Origin: Manis javanica
Taxonomy: Eukaryota > Chordata > Mammalia > Pholidota > Manidae
Length of the DNA stretch: 64,000 nucleotides
Direction of reading: 5' to 3'
Assembly (NCBI RefSeq): GCF_040802235.1
Contig: NC_133166.1
Coordinates: 5,084,001 to 5,148,000 of the forward strand
In this document: piece after piece, positions 48,766 through 60,858 of the stretch
Layout of the letters: each line of letters starts with the position of its first letter
Numbering within the stretch: the stretch's first letter is position 1
Notes under the pieces: generated by a model
Databases searched by the model: none
What the model saw: only the letters and a program-made list of their open reading frames with translations
What the model was told of the DNA's origin: nothing
Program-made: the position numbers and the translations under genes

Positions 48766-51700
48766 CAGGCACAGATGCTCAGTGGCTTTGCATCATTTCA
48801 GCTCTGGCAAGGATTCTGGGGGAAGAGAACCTGATAATCAGGAATGTGGGTTTACCACCCACCCTCCCCACTTCGTACCCCCACCTCCCAGCATATCTCT
48901 AACTCTCTTCTTTTGCATCTTCTCCCCACTGGTTAACAGACTACTTTCAAAGTGTCTTTAGTTCATTTTTCTAAATGTGAATTGCATTTTTCAGGTGGGA
49001 CAGGAGAAGGGTTTTGAGAGTGGGAACCATGTGTTCTGTCTCCCATCTGTCTTGTCTTGGGCCTGCACTCATGGCCACATGGCCATGTGGGCATGCTGGC
49101 AGACAGCTGGCATGCTGGCACAGAGTCCAGTCCTGTGGAGCACGGAGGAGCTGTGGGTGTGGCCGTCTCGCAGCCTCCAGGGGCCTCCCTGCTTGGCCTG
49201 CACACTCCCAGCTTCCTGAACCGCCTCCCTCTTCCGAACAGAGCTTTCTCCAGCATCACCAACCTCAGCCAGCCCGAGAGAGTCCCAGGAAACCCAAGCA
49301 GCCACTGACTGATGCGTCAGGCATGTTCTGGGCCAGAGTCCCAGGGAGGAGACAGGGTTAAATGCAAAATGAACACAGTCTCTGGTCCTAAAGCATTCGC
49401 ATTCTAAAACCAACACTGACTCATGAATAAAGCACCGAGAACCTGAAAATTTAGGCAACATGAAGCTCAAGGCATGAGCAGCTCCATTCCTCGTGCCATT
49501 TGTTTCATTCACTGAGTGTTGAACTTTTTGAGCACCTACTGTATGCTCAAAGATACTCTGCCACCAACAGAGGCCCTCGGGGACACAGTAGGCTCCGGAC
49601 ACAGTCTTCCAAGTCTTCTGACCTCTTGTCACATGGTGAAGTGCAAGCTGGCAGCCTTAGAGCAGCTGCACACAGAGGGCAAATGGAAGGGATTTGCGGG
49701 CCAGGCTATCCAGGGAGGCAAGGACACTGCCCCTCACCACCACCGTGCATCTGTCCTGCACACTACAGAGGCTGATGTGTTCACCTCAGGGCTGCACAGT
49801 GTCAGCAGATGCAGGGTCCAGAAGTCACAGCAATCCCAGAGGCCAAGTCGTGGTGTGGCTTCAGGGGAGTGTGGGCAAAGGGAGGCAGTGGCTTGGAGCC
49901 ACCCCAGCTGGGAGTTCTCCTGGGGCACACCCTTAGGAGAGCGGACTCCACATTTGCAGTTATAAACCCACACGGAGAAAAAAGACTGTTTCCATCCCCT
50001 GTTCTGACACACATTCTCACCCCAGCTCAAAGACAATTGCCCAGGACAGGACAGGCTCTGGGTGGGGCTGGGAGCCTGGAAGGCCCACAGACAGTCTTCT
50101 TGAAGTGCCTGGTTTGGCCTCGGAGGCTTGGAGTTGACACCACTTAGAACTGACAGAAAAGAAGTCTGTTGGTTGCCAGGGCCTAACTGTTCCTGAGTTC
50201 AGAGCTAGGCTGAGAGAGACAGGATGCTACTGAACAGGAAGACGGCTTAGATGGAGCACTTGCGAGGTGGTGAGCCTCCCTGTCTCTCGAGGCATTCAGA
50301 TCAAGGGAAGATGGGAAAGGAATCCTGCTAGATTCCTTCCTGTCCTACTATTTTGAGGAGCTATTTACTTACAGGGATCAAGCCCCCTTGTATTCTTTCC
50401 AGTTGGTACTATAAGGCAAGAGATGCACATCTGAGGACCTGTTTGGAATGTGGAGGGAGTCTCCTACTTTTCTACAGAATTCCCAGACTGTTCATTGTCT
50501 CCACTGGTGGATTTCAGTCTCTGACTGTCCTGGGCAGCCCTTACTTGGTCCCAGGGGTGCAAGGGATTTCCTTTCTTAAATTTCTAGTTTTCAGCTGAAT
50601 CAGGAGCCCTCATTTCTTCCCAGAATTTTAAGTGTCCTTTCGCTTTTTGGCGGTGGTGCTAGAGGTTAGAGTGATTTGGGATAATCTCATTTCTGCCTCT
50701 TTGAACTTGACAGGCTACTGAACTTCTTTCTCCGTGATTATTCCTTCCTCGGTTCCCTCCATTCCTTTGAAGCCCTCCTTCCCTCTCCTCGAACACATTC
50801 CACATGGCTTCCTCGGTGAAGAAAATCACTTCTTTCCAACATTGGAATGTTGGTCTGTGCAGGGCCCACCAGGCTCCTGGCTGAGTGGCAAACACACTTT
50901 TGGCACTTGCAAGGCACGTGTAAAGCCAAGAGCTGCTGGGAGCCGGTGCCAGCTCGGCCAGCTGTTTGCCCAGAAGAGCAAGTCAAGCTCTGCCGTGTTA
51001 ATGTGGCTCATCCCCTGATAACGCCCCAGAGGCTGGCAAACAGCTTGTAAATAGTGGTAAGAACACATTTAACTCCACGTGGGAAGTGGTTCAATTACTC
51101 TCCCCTATTACTCCGGCTGTTACTAAAAGGCTGAAACCAACCAGTTTCTGCTGCAGATTCATGGGCCCAGACATCATTCTCTCTCCCAGACTTCTTGACA
51201 CATTTCCAAATTAGGCAAATAAAATTCTGACATTGTCTCCCATCTGCAAGAAGTCAGACCCTGTCTGGGTGCTCATCAAGGGGAGATCCAGTTCTCTATC
51301 TACTCCTTCCCCAGACAGGCCGGGAACATGAGGACTCCCCACGCACTGCTCATCACCTTGTGCACAGGCTCCCGATGAATATTTATAACGCAAGTCCTGG
51401 TGTGACATGTGTCCATGTGCCTCCATTCAGACAGGGTGTATTAGTGGAGACAGGCTTCAACTTCAGGGTTCTATGCACTAATATGGAATTCCTTCCTGGT
51501 ATTCATATGCAAAGCACATCCATGCGCATGTCCTTTCCTCGGCCTTTCTGGGAGTTCTATTTCTTAACAAGAATCTGATCATCTGGAAAATAGCCAACAA
51601 GTGTTGAGTTATCTGGCATTCATCAGGAGGGTCAAAGCTACCTCTATCCATTTACCCCCTGCCCAGTGCCCACCCTGCATGCCCAGGAGGAGTATGTTAG

Positions 51701-52889
51701 ATTTAAACTGTCCTTGGTCATTGAGCTAAAAGGTAATGCTGAAATAGACAGCCATTGAGGCATTTACTCAACCAATGTTGTAGAGATGCCCTAGCTACCA
51801 TGCTGGGCTGCAGAAAGCATGGTGAGCAACACAGACACAGTTCTGCCCCTTACAAAGCCCGTGGCCTCAGAGAGGAGACAACTAAATCAAAACAAGATGT
51901 GATGAGGGAGGGTTATGATTGGGAGGTCAACAGACGATCTATCATTTCTATCAGGGTTAAACTTCCTGTGTCTGGGGTCCTCTCCCCCTCTCCACCCATT
52001 CAAACATGTCATATATTTATTGAGGGCCCAGGATGCTCGGGCAGTGCACAGTGATGGATGAAAGACACATGGCACCTGCCTTTGGGATGCCAAAGGGGAC
52101 ATGGAAAAAGTAGCCCTTTGTGTGGAGAGAGCTGGGAGGGAGGCCAGAACAAGGTGGTGGGAGCAGTGGGGAAGACCTTAGTTGGCTTAAGAAAGAGCAA
52201 GAAAGAATGAGAAATAGGAGGAAACAAGGAAAAAGGGGCCAGGGCAGTGGCCAGGGACGGGCTGACCAGGCAGGACAATTCACCAAGGCCCTTACAACAG
52301 TCTGTCCATCCCAAATGGCTGTCTTCCTCAAATGGGACCTTGTAAAGGAAAGGGTTTAAGAAATAATAATCTCCAAATGATTGTGAGTTACTTTTACAAG
52401 TTACTTTCTAGTGATAGGCATTCTGAAGTTTTGAACAGATCATTTATTAAAAACTTCACTTCCTTACAAATACTAAAAGAAGGCACTTTTATATTAGTGT
52501 AAGCTCCTAATTCAATTTCTAAATTCTTTGAGGACAGGGATTGTTTTTCCTCCAAAATTACATTATTTATGAAAATTCCTGGAGTATGTGGATGAATCCT
52601 ATAAGGGCTGAGTTGAAATTTAACTTTGCTTTAATTAAAAAAGAAAAGGATTGCAAAGCAAGCTAATAGTGTAAACAAATAGAGAATGGGGGTATTTCAA
52701 CCATTTAAAATAAGAAAATTATATTTAAGATCATCAGCATCCATTTTTTAAAATAGTGAGTTCCTTATTACAAAACATCAGAAGGGATCCCGTGGAGACT
52801 CTTGGGAAGCATTTTATTGCTTTAATTACACAAATTATCACATCAAAATAGTATAGCCATCTTAAAGTTTGTAATGTCCATTTACATAA

Positions 52890-53000
52890 ATTGGCTCAAT
52901 TGTTTCTCACAAGAATCCTTCGGGCTGATAGCTTGATTTCCATTTTACAGATCAAGAAACCAACACTTGGATTATGTGAGTTGCTAATAGCCACAGCAGA
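52890..53000 (-). repeat. MIR fragment
   Basis: Reverse MIR core: 'ttccattttacagatcaaga', 'aaccaacacttggattatgt'. Confidence 0.55.
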
Positions 53001-53589
53001 GAAAGAATGAGAAAACAAGGGAGAAACAGTAGGAAACCAGGAAAAAGAAATGTCAGGCGAACTAGGGGTGATGATGTAGAGTTTCTTGGTCATCCACAAA
53101 AGTGAGAAAGAACAGAAAAATGCCCATTTAAACTTGGCTGTTAGGAGGCCAGCGGTGATTCAGTGAGGGTGATTTCTGTTGTTGCTGGAGGATAAACTTC
53201 TGCACTGCAGGTTGCCCTCCCAGTCAGCTTTGCCTTCAGGAGGAGAGAAACGCAGCCGTGCTTGGAAAGAGATCCTTTGATGGAGCACAGTGTAGGTTTT
53301 CTTTCTCTTTTCTCTCTCACCTCTTTTAAATGAGAGAGACTTGTATCTGACACATGATAAGCAGAGTAACATTAGCCATTGTTTCTAGCTGTTTTTATAG
53401 TATTATTAGTTGCAGAGAAAGAACAGGAAAGAGATTCATAACTGTTGGACTGGGATCCCTGGGAGATAAGATGGGAGAGGAGAAATGGTGGTGGGGTGAG
53501 GCCAGTGAAGAAGGTAGGATGTTGCCCCTGGGGTGTAAACTCCCTAAGAACTGGGACTTGACTTCCCAACCCCCTATTCTTTCAGCAAT

Positions 53590-54305
53590 AAGCACTTTTT
53601 TAATGTATTTATTTTTTACGGATGTGCATTTGGCATGCTACTATATTAGTTTTAGGTGTATAATAGAGTGATTGGGCAGTTGCAAATATTTCTAAATGCT
53701 CAGCACGATTAGTGTAGCAACCATCTGTCACCATACAAAGTTATCACAATATTATTGACTATATTCCCCATGCTGTACTATCATCCCTGTGACTTAATTT
53801 TTTTTATCACTGGAAGTTTGTACCTTTTGATCCCCTTCACCTAATTTGTCCAGTCCCCAACCCTTCTCCCCTCTGGCAACCACCAGTTTGTTCTCTGTAT
53901 TTATAAGCCCATTCTGGGATTTTGTTTGATTGATTGTTTTTTAAATTTCACATGTAAGTGAAATCATATGGTATTTGTCTTTCTCTGACTTACTTCACAT
54001 GGCATAATGCCCTCTAAGTCTATCCATGTTGTCACAAATAGCAGGATTTCATTGCTTTTTAAGCTAATATTCCATTGTGTATACATATATATATTTTATC
54101 CATTCATCTACCAATGGACACTTAGGTTGCTCCATAGCTTAGCTATTATTGTAAATAAACAGTGCATATATATCTTTTTGAATTGGTTCTTATCATTTTC
54201 TTGGAGTAAACACTTGAAAGTGGAATTACTGGATTGTATGATATTTCTATTTTTAATTTTTGAAGGAATCTCCATGTTGTTTTTCCTTAATAGCTGTACC
54301 GTTTA
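53590..54305 (-). mobile_element. L1MA-type 3' end, reverse
   Basis: Reverse L1: 'attagttttaggtgtataat', 'ttgactatattccccatgct', 'tgtaagtgaaatcatatggt', 'tccattgtgtatacatatat', 'aatggacacttaggttgctc' and 'gtggaattactggattgtat'. It lies in the MTNR1B intron. Confidence 0.85.
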
Positions 54306-56772
54306 ACAGCAATAAGCATTTAAATTTTTAAGATCTACTAGCAGCACTGATATCTTCAGTTTTGTGTGGTGTATTATGCTAAATACTGAACCCAACTTTC
54401 TGAAAAAAGGGCAATCCGACATGAAAGTCTTCATATCCCTGAGCTACTGAGAGCTCCATGGAGGAATTCAAGAGGACGGTGAGCTGTTCTGATGGCTAAA
54501 GACTTAACCTTGGAATTTACAATGTGTTCACTTTTGCTTGGTGAAGAGATAATAAGGTATTCAGAGCTGAGACCTGAAGCTGAAAAGCTCCAGCAACATC
54601 AAGGGATGGAGTCCACAGTAGCCCAGTTTGGTCTTTGCTGGTAAGCACGCCAGACCCCACAGGCTCAGCGGGTCAAAGAGACCTGCCACCAAGTGGTATG
54701 TCCGTGAGTGATGGGTGGCAGGATAAGCCTGGATGAAGGGGGCTCCACCTCACCCCCTAACGCTTGGCGGCAGGGACTGTGGGTCTGGCAAGTGTTCCCT
54801 CCAGGCCTTCCAAGAGCCTTTGTCCAGGGCCAGCCTGTTTATTCATTTATCATTTACCCACTCGATTGACAGGCAGATGGGGAAGGGACCACATGGTGGG
54901 CTCTCCTCTCATCAATCCAGTTGGGGATGCAAAACACCCACCAGGCTGAATATTCCATCAGGAAACGTGCAGTCACAGCTTCTGGGGAAGAGATGACACG
55001 ACTGGGTCTCTGGGTGCCTGGAAGAGGAGCAGCCTTGCTGGGAAGAACAGAGCCAGACCCTGGACAAGGACCTGTGTGTCCAGCACTGAAATCCTCCACG
55101 TCTTCCTGGGCTACCCCAGTGTCAGATATTTCATATCCTTCCTCCTGACAAATCACAGAAACGTCCTAGAAACGGCCATGCATCCCCTCACGACATCCCC
55201 CGACAGCCTCTTTAATCCTGTTGCAGCACAAGTATGTGGGCTCCTGGCTGCTGCTTGGGAAATCAGGGTCACTGCGCCTGTGGGTAGCAGGCATAACCAG
55301 TCTGGTGAGGTTCCCCTCAGCTAATGGAGGTTATCTCCCCATGACAGGAAGGATACAAGGATATGTTTCTCTCAGCTCTCTTTTGTGTGGCTGACTGGGT
55401 GGTACACATAATGGCAGGAGGCTCACATTTTATGGGGTGGGGGTGGCAGGCCACCTCAGGCCAGACAAGCAAGGGACAAACCTCCTATGGAGCTACTCCC
55501 TAAAGGACGCATGGCCCCACCACTTCGGGAGCCACCGCATAGCTGGAGCTCGCTGACTGTACAGCTGCATCACAGAGCAGGCGCACACGGGCTGCCTCTG
55601 TGCAGATGGTGCCATCTGTGTTCAAGGACAAAAGTGAGGTGTACTTTGGGTTTTTAGCGTCCAAAGCCTCTCAGTTCCCTGAGATATGTACTGACTGCAT
55701 GACCAGTGCTGAGTCCTGCACTGGTTCCTGAGGAGGAACACCCCCACCCCTCACAAAGCACAACAAGCTCCTTCTGTCCCATGGCTTTCCTGGTATCTTG
55801 TCCATTTTCAATTTGTTTCAACAGACTTGTATTCAGGTCTTCCCTGAAAATGTACCTGGCTCTGTGGAGAGAAATGGAATAAAAGTCCCTGCTCTCAACA
55901 AATTCACGGTCCAATGGGAAGTGAGAGAAAACCTAACCACAATACTGCAGGGTGGGTGCGGTGTGGGGAGGGCACGTGGCCGCCCCAGGAGGGAGACAGT
56001 GGCTATGCCTCTTGTGGCATTAATAATAAACATCAACCTCCCGTGGGGGCATGGAGGAAGGGGCTTTGCAGAGGTATTTGTCAGCAGAAAAGAGGGACAG
56101 AGCTTCTGAGGACGAGGGGAGTGCGTCAGAGGGCACGGACTACATGCGGGGTGGTAGCAACTCCCATCAAGACTGAGAGGAGAGAGAGACAGGCTGTGGC
56201 ATTAGGTGGGTTCGGCTGGCCACAAAGGGTAGGCTGTGCTCTGGAGCTGGGCATTGTGTAGCTAGGGGACAACCACTGAAAGCAGGGGGGACTCTGGCAG
56301 TGGTAAGAGCCCCTGGTGAAGGGAGCAGAGAAAGCCTTCCGGAGGCTATGGCCATAGTTGGCTCAAGAGACAGTAAGGGTGTAAATTGGGGCAGCAAGAG
56401 TGGGAGGGTAGGAAGGGGGCAAACTGAGAAACACTGTAAGGCAAAAATCGTGAGGACTTGGGGAATGAAGGAACTAAAAATGAATCCCAGGGATCAGGTG
56501 TCTGGGAGAAGAAGAGAGGAAGGAGATCCAAAAACCAGCATCAGGTAAGCCAAGGGAATGCCAGGCCCCAAGGATGGAGTGGCCCCCTGTGTCACACACA
56601 GAGGGGCACCCCCCAGTGGCTTAATAATAAGCCAGACCCCAAAGGGCCGAGGGGGAAATGGGGAGCAGTGAAGTAGTCAGTGGTCACAAACTGTTATGTT
56701 AAAATGTCTGGCTGAGAAGGGAAGGAGAGAGGTGGCCATGAAGTTAGGAGGAGACATACAATCAAGAAAAGA

Positions 56773-56810
56773 TTGTGTGTGAGTGTGTGTATGTGTGTGT
56801 GTGCGTGTGT
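56773..56810. repeat. (GT)n microsatellite, interrupted
   Basis: GT run with GAG, AT and GC interruptions, in the MTNR1B intron. Confidence 0.9.
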
Positions 56811-58899
56811 AGGCTAAAGGGAAAGAGACAGATACTGAAAATACAGAAGACAGAGAAGAACTTGATGGAGGAAGGTTCCAGAAGAGCAGGAAGAGAGAGA
56901 GATTTAAAAAAAAAAACATAGAGGGTTGATTATTGGCGAGGTCTAGAGCAGGGCTAAGAGTGACAGTTGTGGGCACAAGGAAAAATCCTCAGACGCTGTC
57001 AGGAGAGTCCAAAGTGTGGCAGGTCCCCAGGAAGCACAGACTGAGAAGAATGAAATGCCACCCAGTGCCACATGCGAGCAAGGCTGTGGGAACAGCAAAG
57101 ACTGAAACACACCCCTGGCCTTCCTTTCTAAGTTGGGTCAGTGCTCTGAATCCATCTCCCCCCTGTGCTCCATCCCTCCCTGTCTGCCTTTCTCTACACC
57201 ATCTCTGAAACGTCCACCCAGTGCATATGCAGCAACAGACGTTGCAGACAGGGTGGTCCGGGAAAACGGCTAATCTACTGCTTTCCCTGCATCAGAAACA
57301 TCCCTGCTACAGATGACAAGGGTTTGCCCCACAGAGAAACTGGGTTCGTCTCGGTCAAGAAAAGAGTAAGGATGTCTGCTAAAAAAGGTGCTATGACCTG
57401 AACATGGGCCGTGCGCCTTTGTTATTGGAAATATATGTGTTTTCGTTGTCCCTGTCTTCTTAACACTGATGAATTAAGGAATCAGACTTAATTCCAGAAA
57501 GGTCTGAGATAAGTTTCCTCAAGTTTTTAGCGTCTTTAAGCCAAACTCGTCAGTAAAAAAAGACCTGATTAATAGTGTAATGGGTGCTCAATGGTCAAAT
57601 AAGAACTGGCTCAATTGCATGACCAGAGTAGCAGCCACCAATATGTCAGGAATTCATGTCATTTAGATAGAGTTGATTTTTTTATTTTTCTTTCTGGTGC
57701 TGGGTGGCAGAAGACTCAAGAGGTAGGAAGGAAAAACAGAGCATGCGCCAGTAATTTGACATGCTCCTTAACCCTGGTCACCCTCTCGAATCAGGACGGT
57801 TTCTGTGTGCCCTGCTAAAGCCCAGAAGAGGCCAGGCCGCAGCAGGATGGCCGAGGGAGAAGATGCTTGTTGGCCTCAGGCAAAAGGAGGCGGCACCCTG
57901 CTCCCTCTCCAAAATACTGGGCCTTGAACCTCAGCCATCAGGTCTTTAAACACCTGATCAGCCAGGGAGAGAAGCAGCCATGTCAGAACCTGGAAGCCTT
58001 GCCTCTCTGTGCAGGAAATGAACGTTTGCAGCTGCTGCAAAGAAACAATTGGATTGAAAATACTAAATACAGCTTTCCAATCATAAGCTGCTCTTTCCTA
58101 ATAGATACACGCTTTTTCTCAAAGGATACACCATCTTGGAAAAGGTATTCCAAGATAGCCTTAGCCACCTCTACTAAGATAACGGAGTTAGAAAGCTTCT
58201 TTTTTCTTAATAATAAGTTTCACGTATTATGGATAAAAACTCACATTTGTTTGTTCTTAGATAAGAATCCTGGAGTTCCAAGACCACACAAAATATATGC
58301 AACCATTTATTAGAAATGGCCTTAATAAATGGGCTGGCTCCACAGCATGCTTAAGCTATGCGATCGGCTTTCTGCTGTTATCTTTCCATTTTAATTCATT
58401 CTAATATTTGGTTGCCCCTGAGGCCCAAACTGGGGAATTACAAGTTGACAAACAGGTTATTGAACTCCTTCCCAAGTAGAAATAGCCAGCATGCTCTAAG
58501 GACCCCTCAGGACAGAATGCAGAGACCCGTTCCCTCTGGAGTTGTCCCTTGCAGACCCGAGTATGGGAAAACCGAAATGAGAGCAAATTGAAAGTAGGAA
58601 CATATTTTCAGGATTGTAACACTTTTTTGCCAAATCATTGTTTTACTCTTCATTTAATACCAGGAACTCCCCTTCAGAAAAGACCACATTATCTCAAAGC
58701 AATTTAGTTCAATCCAAGCGGAGCCTGCATATTCCTGCACTCTCCGGGTTTGGAGGATCTGGAGATACGTTTCTGATACACCATCCACCCGAGGGCTTCC
58801 ATTTATTCACTTAGTCTCAGCAAATGTTTTCTAAGCCCTGCTGCTGGGGCACAGGGCTTGGCAGGGGAGGGTGAGGGTGTTAAGGATCGTGAGAGTTCT

Positions 58900-59640
58900 G
58901 TGGCCGGGTTTCTGCGGCACCATCTGGCCTGGCTGGAGCGCCCCGGATGGCGAAGGCTTCCAGCCGCATGGGTTCCACAGCGCCGACGCCCTGCCAAAAC
59001 GGACACAAGGAAAACTGCCCGTTTCACGCTGGCCTCGGGTGCCGAGTGCATAGCTGTGGAAGGCATAGCTGCAAAGGGACAGCGCCGGGGCCGCACGTCG
59101 GGGGAAGCCAGCATCTCGACCTCACTTTTGAGCTCAGGACCAAACTTGGGGACTAGGTTAGAGAGAAGGGAACCCGGCACACGGGACTGAGGAGGGACTG
59201 GCCGGCGGATCTGGGGGTCAGGGTCCAGACCAGCCCGGAAAGGGTCCGACCCCAGCTGCGGGCATGGCTCTCGCCTGCGTTCCGGGGCTTGCGGTTCCTG
59301 AGCACCGAGAGGATGACCAAGAGATTGCCCACGACGTCCACCTCGGCGGTGGCCATGGGCCCGGCGGACAGCGCAGGCACCACCCAGGGGAGCCGGGGAT
59401 CTTGGAGGGCTACCCGCTCCCGGCCAGCTGTCCCCCCTCGCAGCAGTTGGCAAGGGAGCCGTTCTCGGGCATCGGGGGCCTTGTGCCGCCCACAGTGCTG
59501 CCCACAGTGCCAACCCCTGTGCCACGGGGCACGCAGTGCGGCCGGGCGCTCCAGGGCCCCTTCCCTGTCCAGGCCCGCGCCTGGCGAGGGAGGCGGCCAG
59601 TGGGGAGGGACCTGGAGGAGAGAATTAATTAGCCTGGGCA
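58900..59640. promoter_or_regulatory. MTNR1B: CpG-dense region around MTNR1B exon 1
   Basis: By eye this is the most CpG-dense unique sequence in the window. It covers the start of the intron, exon 1 and the immediate upstream flank, and so looks like the residue of the gene's CpG island. I could not compute observed/expected CpG. A tandem CCCACAGTGC duplication lies at about 59489-59510. Confidence 0.5.
59275..59472 (-). pseudogene. MTNR1B: MTNR1B exon 1, disrupted
   Basis: The start codon (59472-59470) and 'MPENGSLANCCEGG' match the MTNR1B N-terminus as I remember it. The original frame then reaches a TAG after about 20 codons. The TM1 block, 'VDVVGNLLVILSVLRNRK' followed by 'PRNAG', is in another frame (59383 downward). 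The distance from ATG to the Val before 'PALSA' is 89 bp rather than about 114 bp in human, a net loss of 25 bp. The exon end reads CAG then GCGAGA, a GC instead of GT donor dinucleotide. Both Asn-X-Ser-type glycosylation contexts and TM1 are still visible despite the frameshift. Confidence 0.95.
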
Positions 59641-60344
59641 GGGGGCGCAGAAAACGTAGGAACAGGAGGGAGGAAGGCTTGGAGAGCAGGCGGTGCCAAA
59701 AGCAGGAAGTCCACGGGTAGCTTGCTCAGGAGCAGTTGCGACAGCGCAGCCGGCACCGCAGCTACAGCTGAGCACGTGCCTGGCTAAGGCCTTGGTTCCC
59801 GCCATGCCCAAGACCCCAGACTTCCCCCCAGAGAAGCTGTGCCCAGGAAGGGACCCTCATTGTGGACCGGAGAGGGCGCTGGGGGTAGGATCCTGCTGAT
59901 CCTCTGTCAGAGGGCGAGGTTTGAAGGCCCCATGGAACTGTGCAGCCCCCAGAGAGAGCCTCACCGCCAGGGGATGGGGCAGATCAGAGCAGGATAGGGT
60001 AGGGGTTACATTCCGTGTGAACCTGTACTGTTCATTGAGCACTTGAAGTTTATTGTGGAAGGCTTTGGTGATGTCTCTGCACTGTCCTCTTTATAAAGCC
60101 AGGACAACATTTTAAGAGATTGAGGGATATCGATTTAAGCATGATCATACTTAAACAGATGTATGGTCAATACTGGTTTTTGGGGTGGTAGAACAAAAAG
60201 AAGTGAGATATGATTATAGGGAAAAAGGAATTAGATACCCATTATTTAAAATATGTGAGCAGTTACTCTGGCTGTAATAATAGCTAACCTCTTTTGAAGG
60301 CTAATTTTATGCCAAGCAGTGTCCTAAGTAAGCACTTGTCACAT
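59641..60344. other. Upstream flank of MTNR1B; no gene recognised
   Basis: GC-rich sequence to about 59960, then an abrupt change to AT-rich DNA. A MIR-like fragment ('gctaacctcttttgaaggct') sits near 60280-60340. No conserved promoter element is evident to me. Confidence 0.4.
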
Positions 60345-60858
60345 CACTAAAATCAAAAAGCTGAAAATCCTAAGCATGGGGAGGAGGTGAAGCACTTGGA
60401 ACTCTCATTCACTGCTTTTATGAGAATGCAAAGAGGTACAGCCACTTTAAAGAGCTGTCTGGTAGTTTCAAATGGAGTTAAACAGTTATCACCCTATGAC
60501 CAGAAATGAAATGAAAATGAAACAAAGAAATATGTATCCACAAAAATGCCTGTGCAAGAATGTCCAGAGCAGGGGATTTACAGCAACCCAAACCTAGAAA
60601 CAGCCCAAATATTCATCAAGTAAACAAACTGTGGTGTTCCATACAATGGAATGCTACTCAGCCATAAAAGCTACTGATATACACAACAACATGGATTAAT
60701 CTAAAAAATATTATATCGAACAAAACAAGTCAGATACAAAGTAGTACATACTATACAATTCCATTTACCCAAAGTCCAAAAATGGGAAAAATTAACCTAC
60801 GGTGCTTGGAATCAGAACAATAGTTGCCTGTAGAACAAAGCATAAAATTCCACTGACT
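60345..60858 (+). mobile_element. Old L1 (L1M) fragment, target of the young L1
   Basis: Forward old L1 ORF2/3' text: 'ggaactctcattcactgctt', 'agcaacccaaacctagaaac', 'atggaatgctactcagccat', 'tatatcgaacaaaacaagtc'. It is broken off at about 60858 by the young L1. Confidence 0.8.

Larger units (their letters stand above)
48446..59274 (-). other. MTNR1B: MTNR1B intron 1
   Basis: About 10.8 kb, similar to the human intron by memory. It has an intact AG acceptor on the exon 2 side and a GC donor on the exon 1 side. It contains MIR copies, one reversed L1MA 3' end, a (GT) tract and large stretches of unique, moderately GC-rich DNA (48770-52890 and 54310-58850) in which I recognise no gene. In human this intron carries a well-known glucose-trait regulatory variant (rs10830963). 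I could not identify the orthologous position by eye. Confidence 0.8.
47578..59472 (-). pseudogene. MTNR1B: MTNR1B (melatonin receptor 1B) unitary pseudogene
   Basis: MTNR1B normally encodes a 362-residue (human) Gi-coupled melatonin receptor, and has two coding exons. Both are present here in order on the minus strand, at the syntenic place beyond the 3' end of SLC36A4 and with the intron retained. This is therefore the original locus, not a retrocopy. It cannot make a receptor. Exon 1 has lost its frame between the start codon and TM1 and has a GC donor. Exon 2 has at least four frame changes, a stop in TM7 and altered core motifs. The accumulation of many independent lesions, while large blocks still align well, implies a long-standing loss. 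An assembly artefact would not produce so many scattered lesions. Confidence 0.95.

Noticed and set aside
58803-59525. 240-codon minus-strand frame over MTNR1B exon 1
   Set aside because: It is a shadow frame in CpG-rich DNA. The recognisable MTNR1B blocks are in the other two minus-strand frames.
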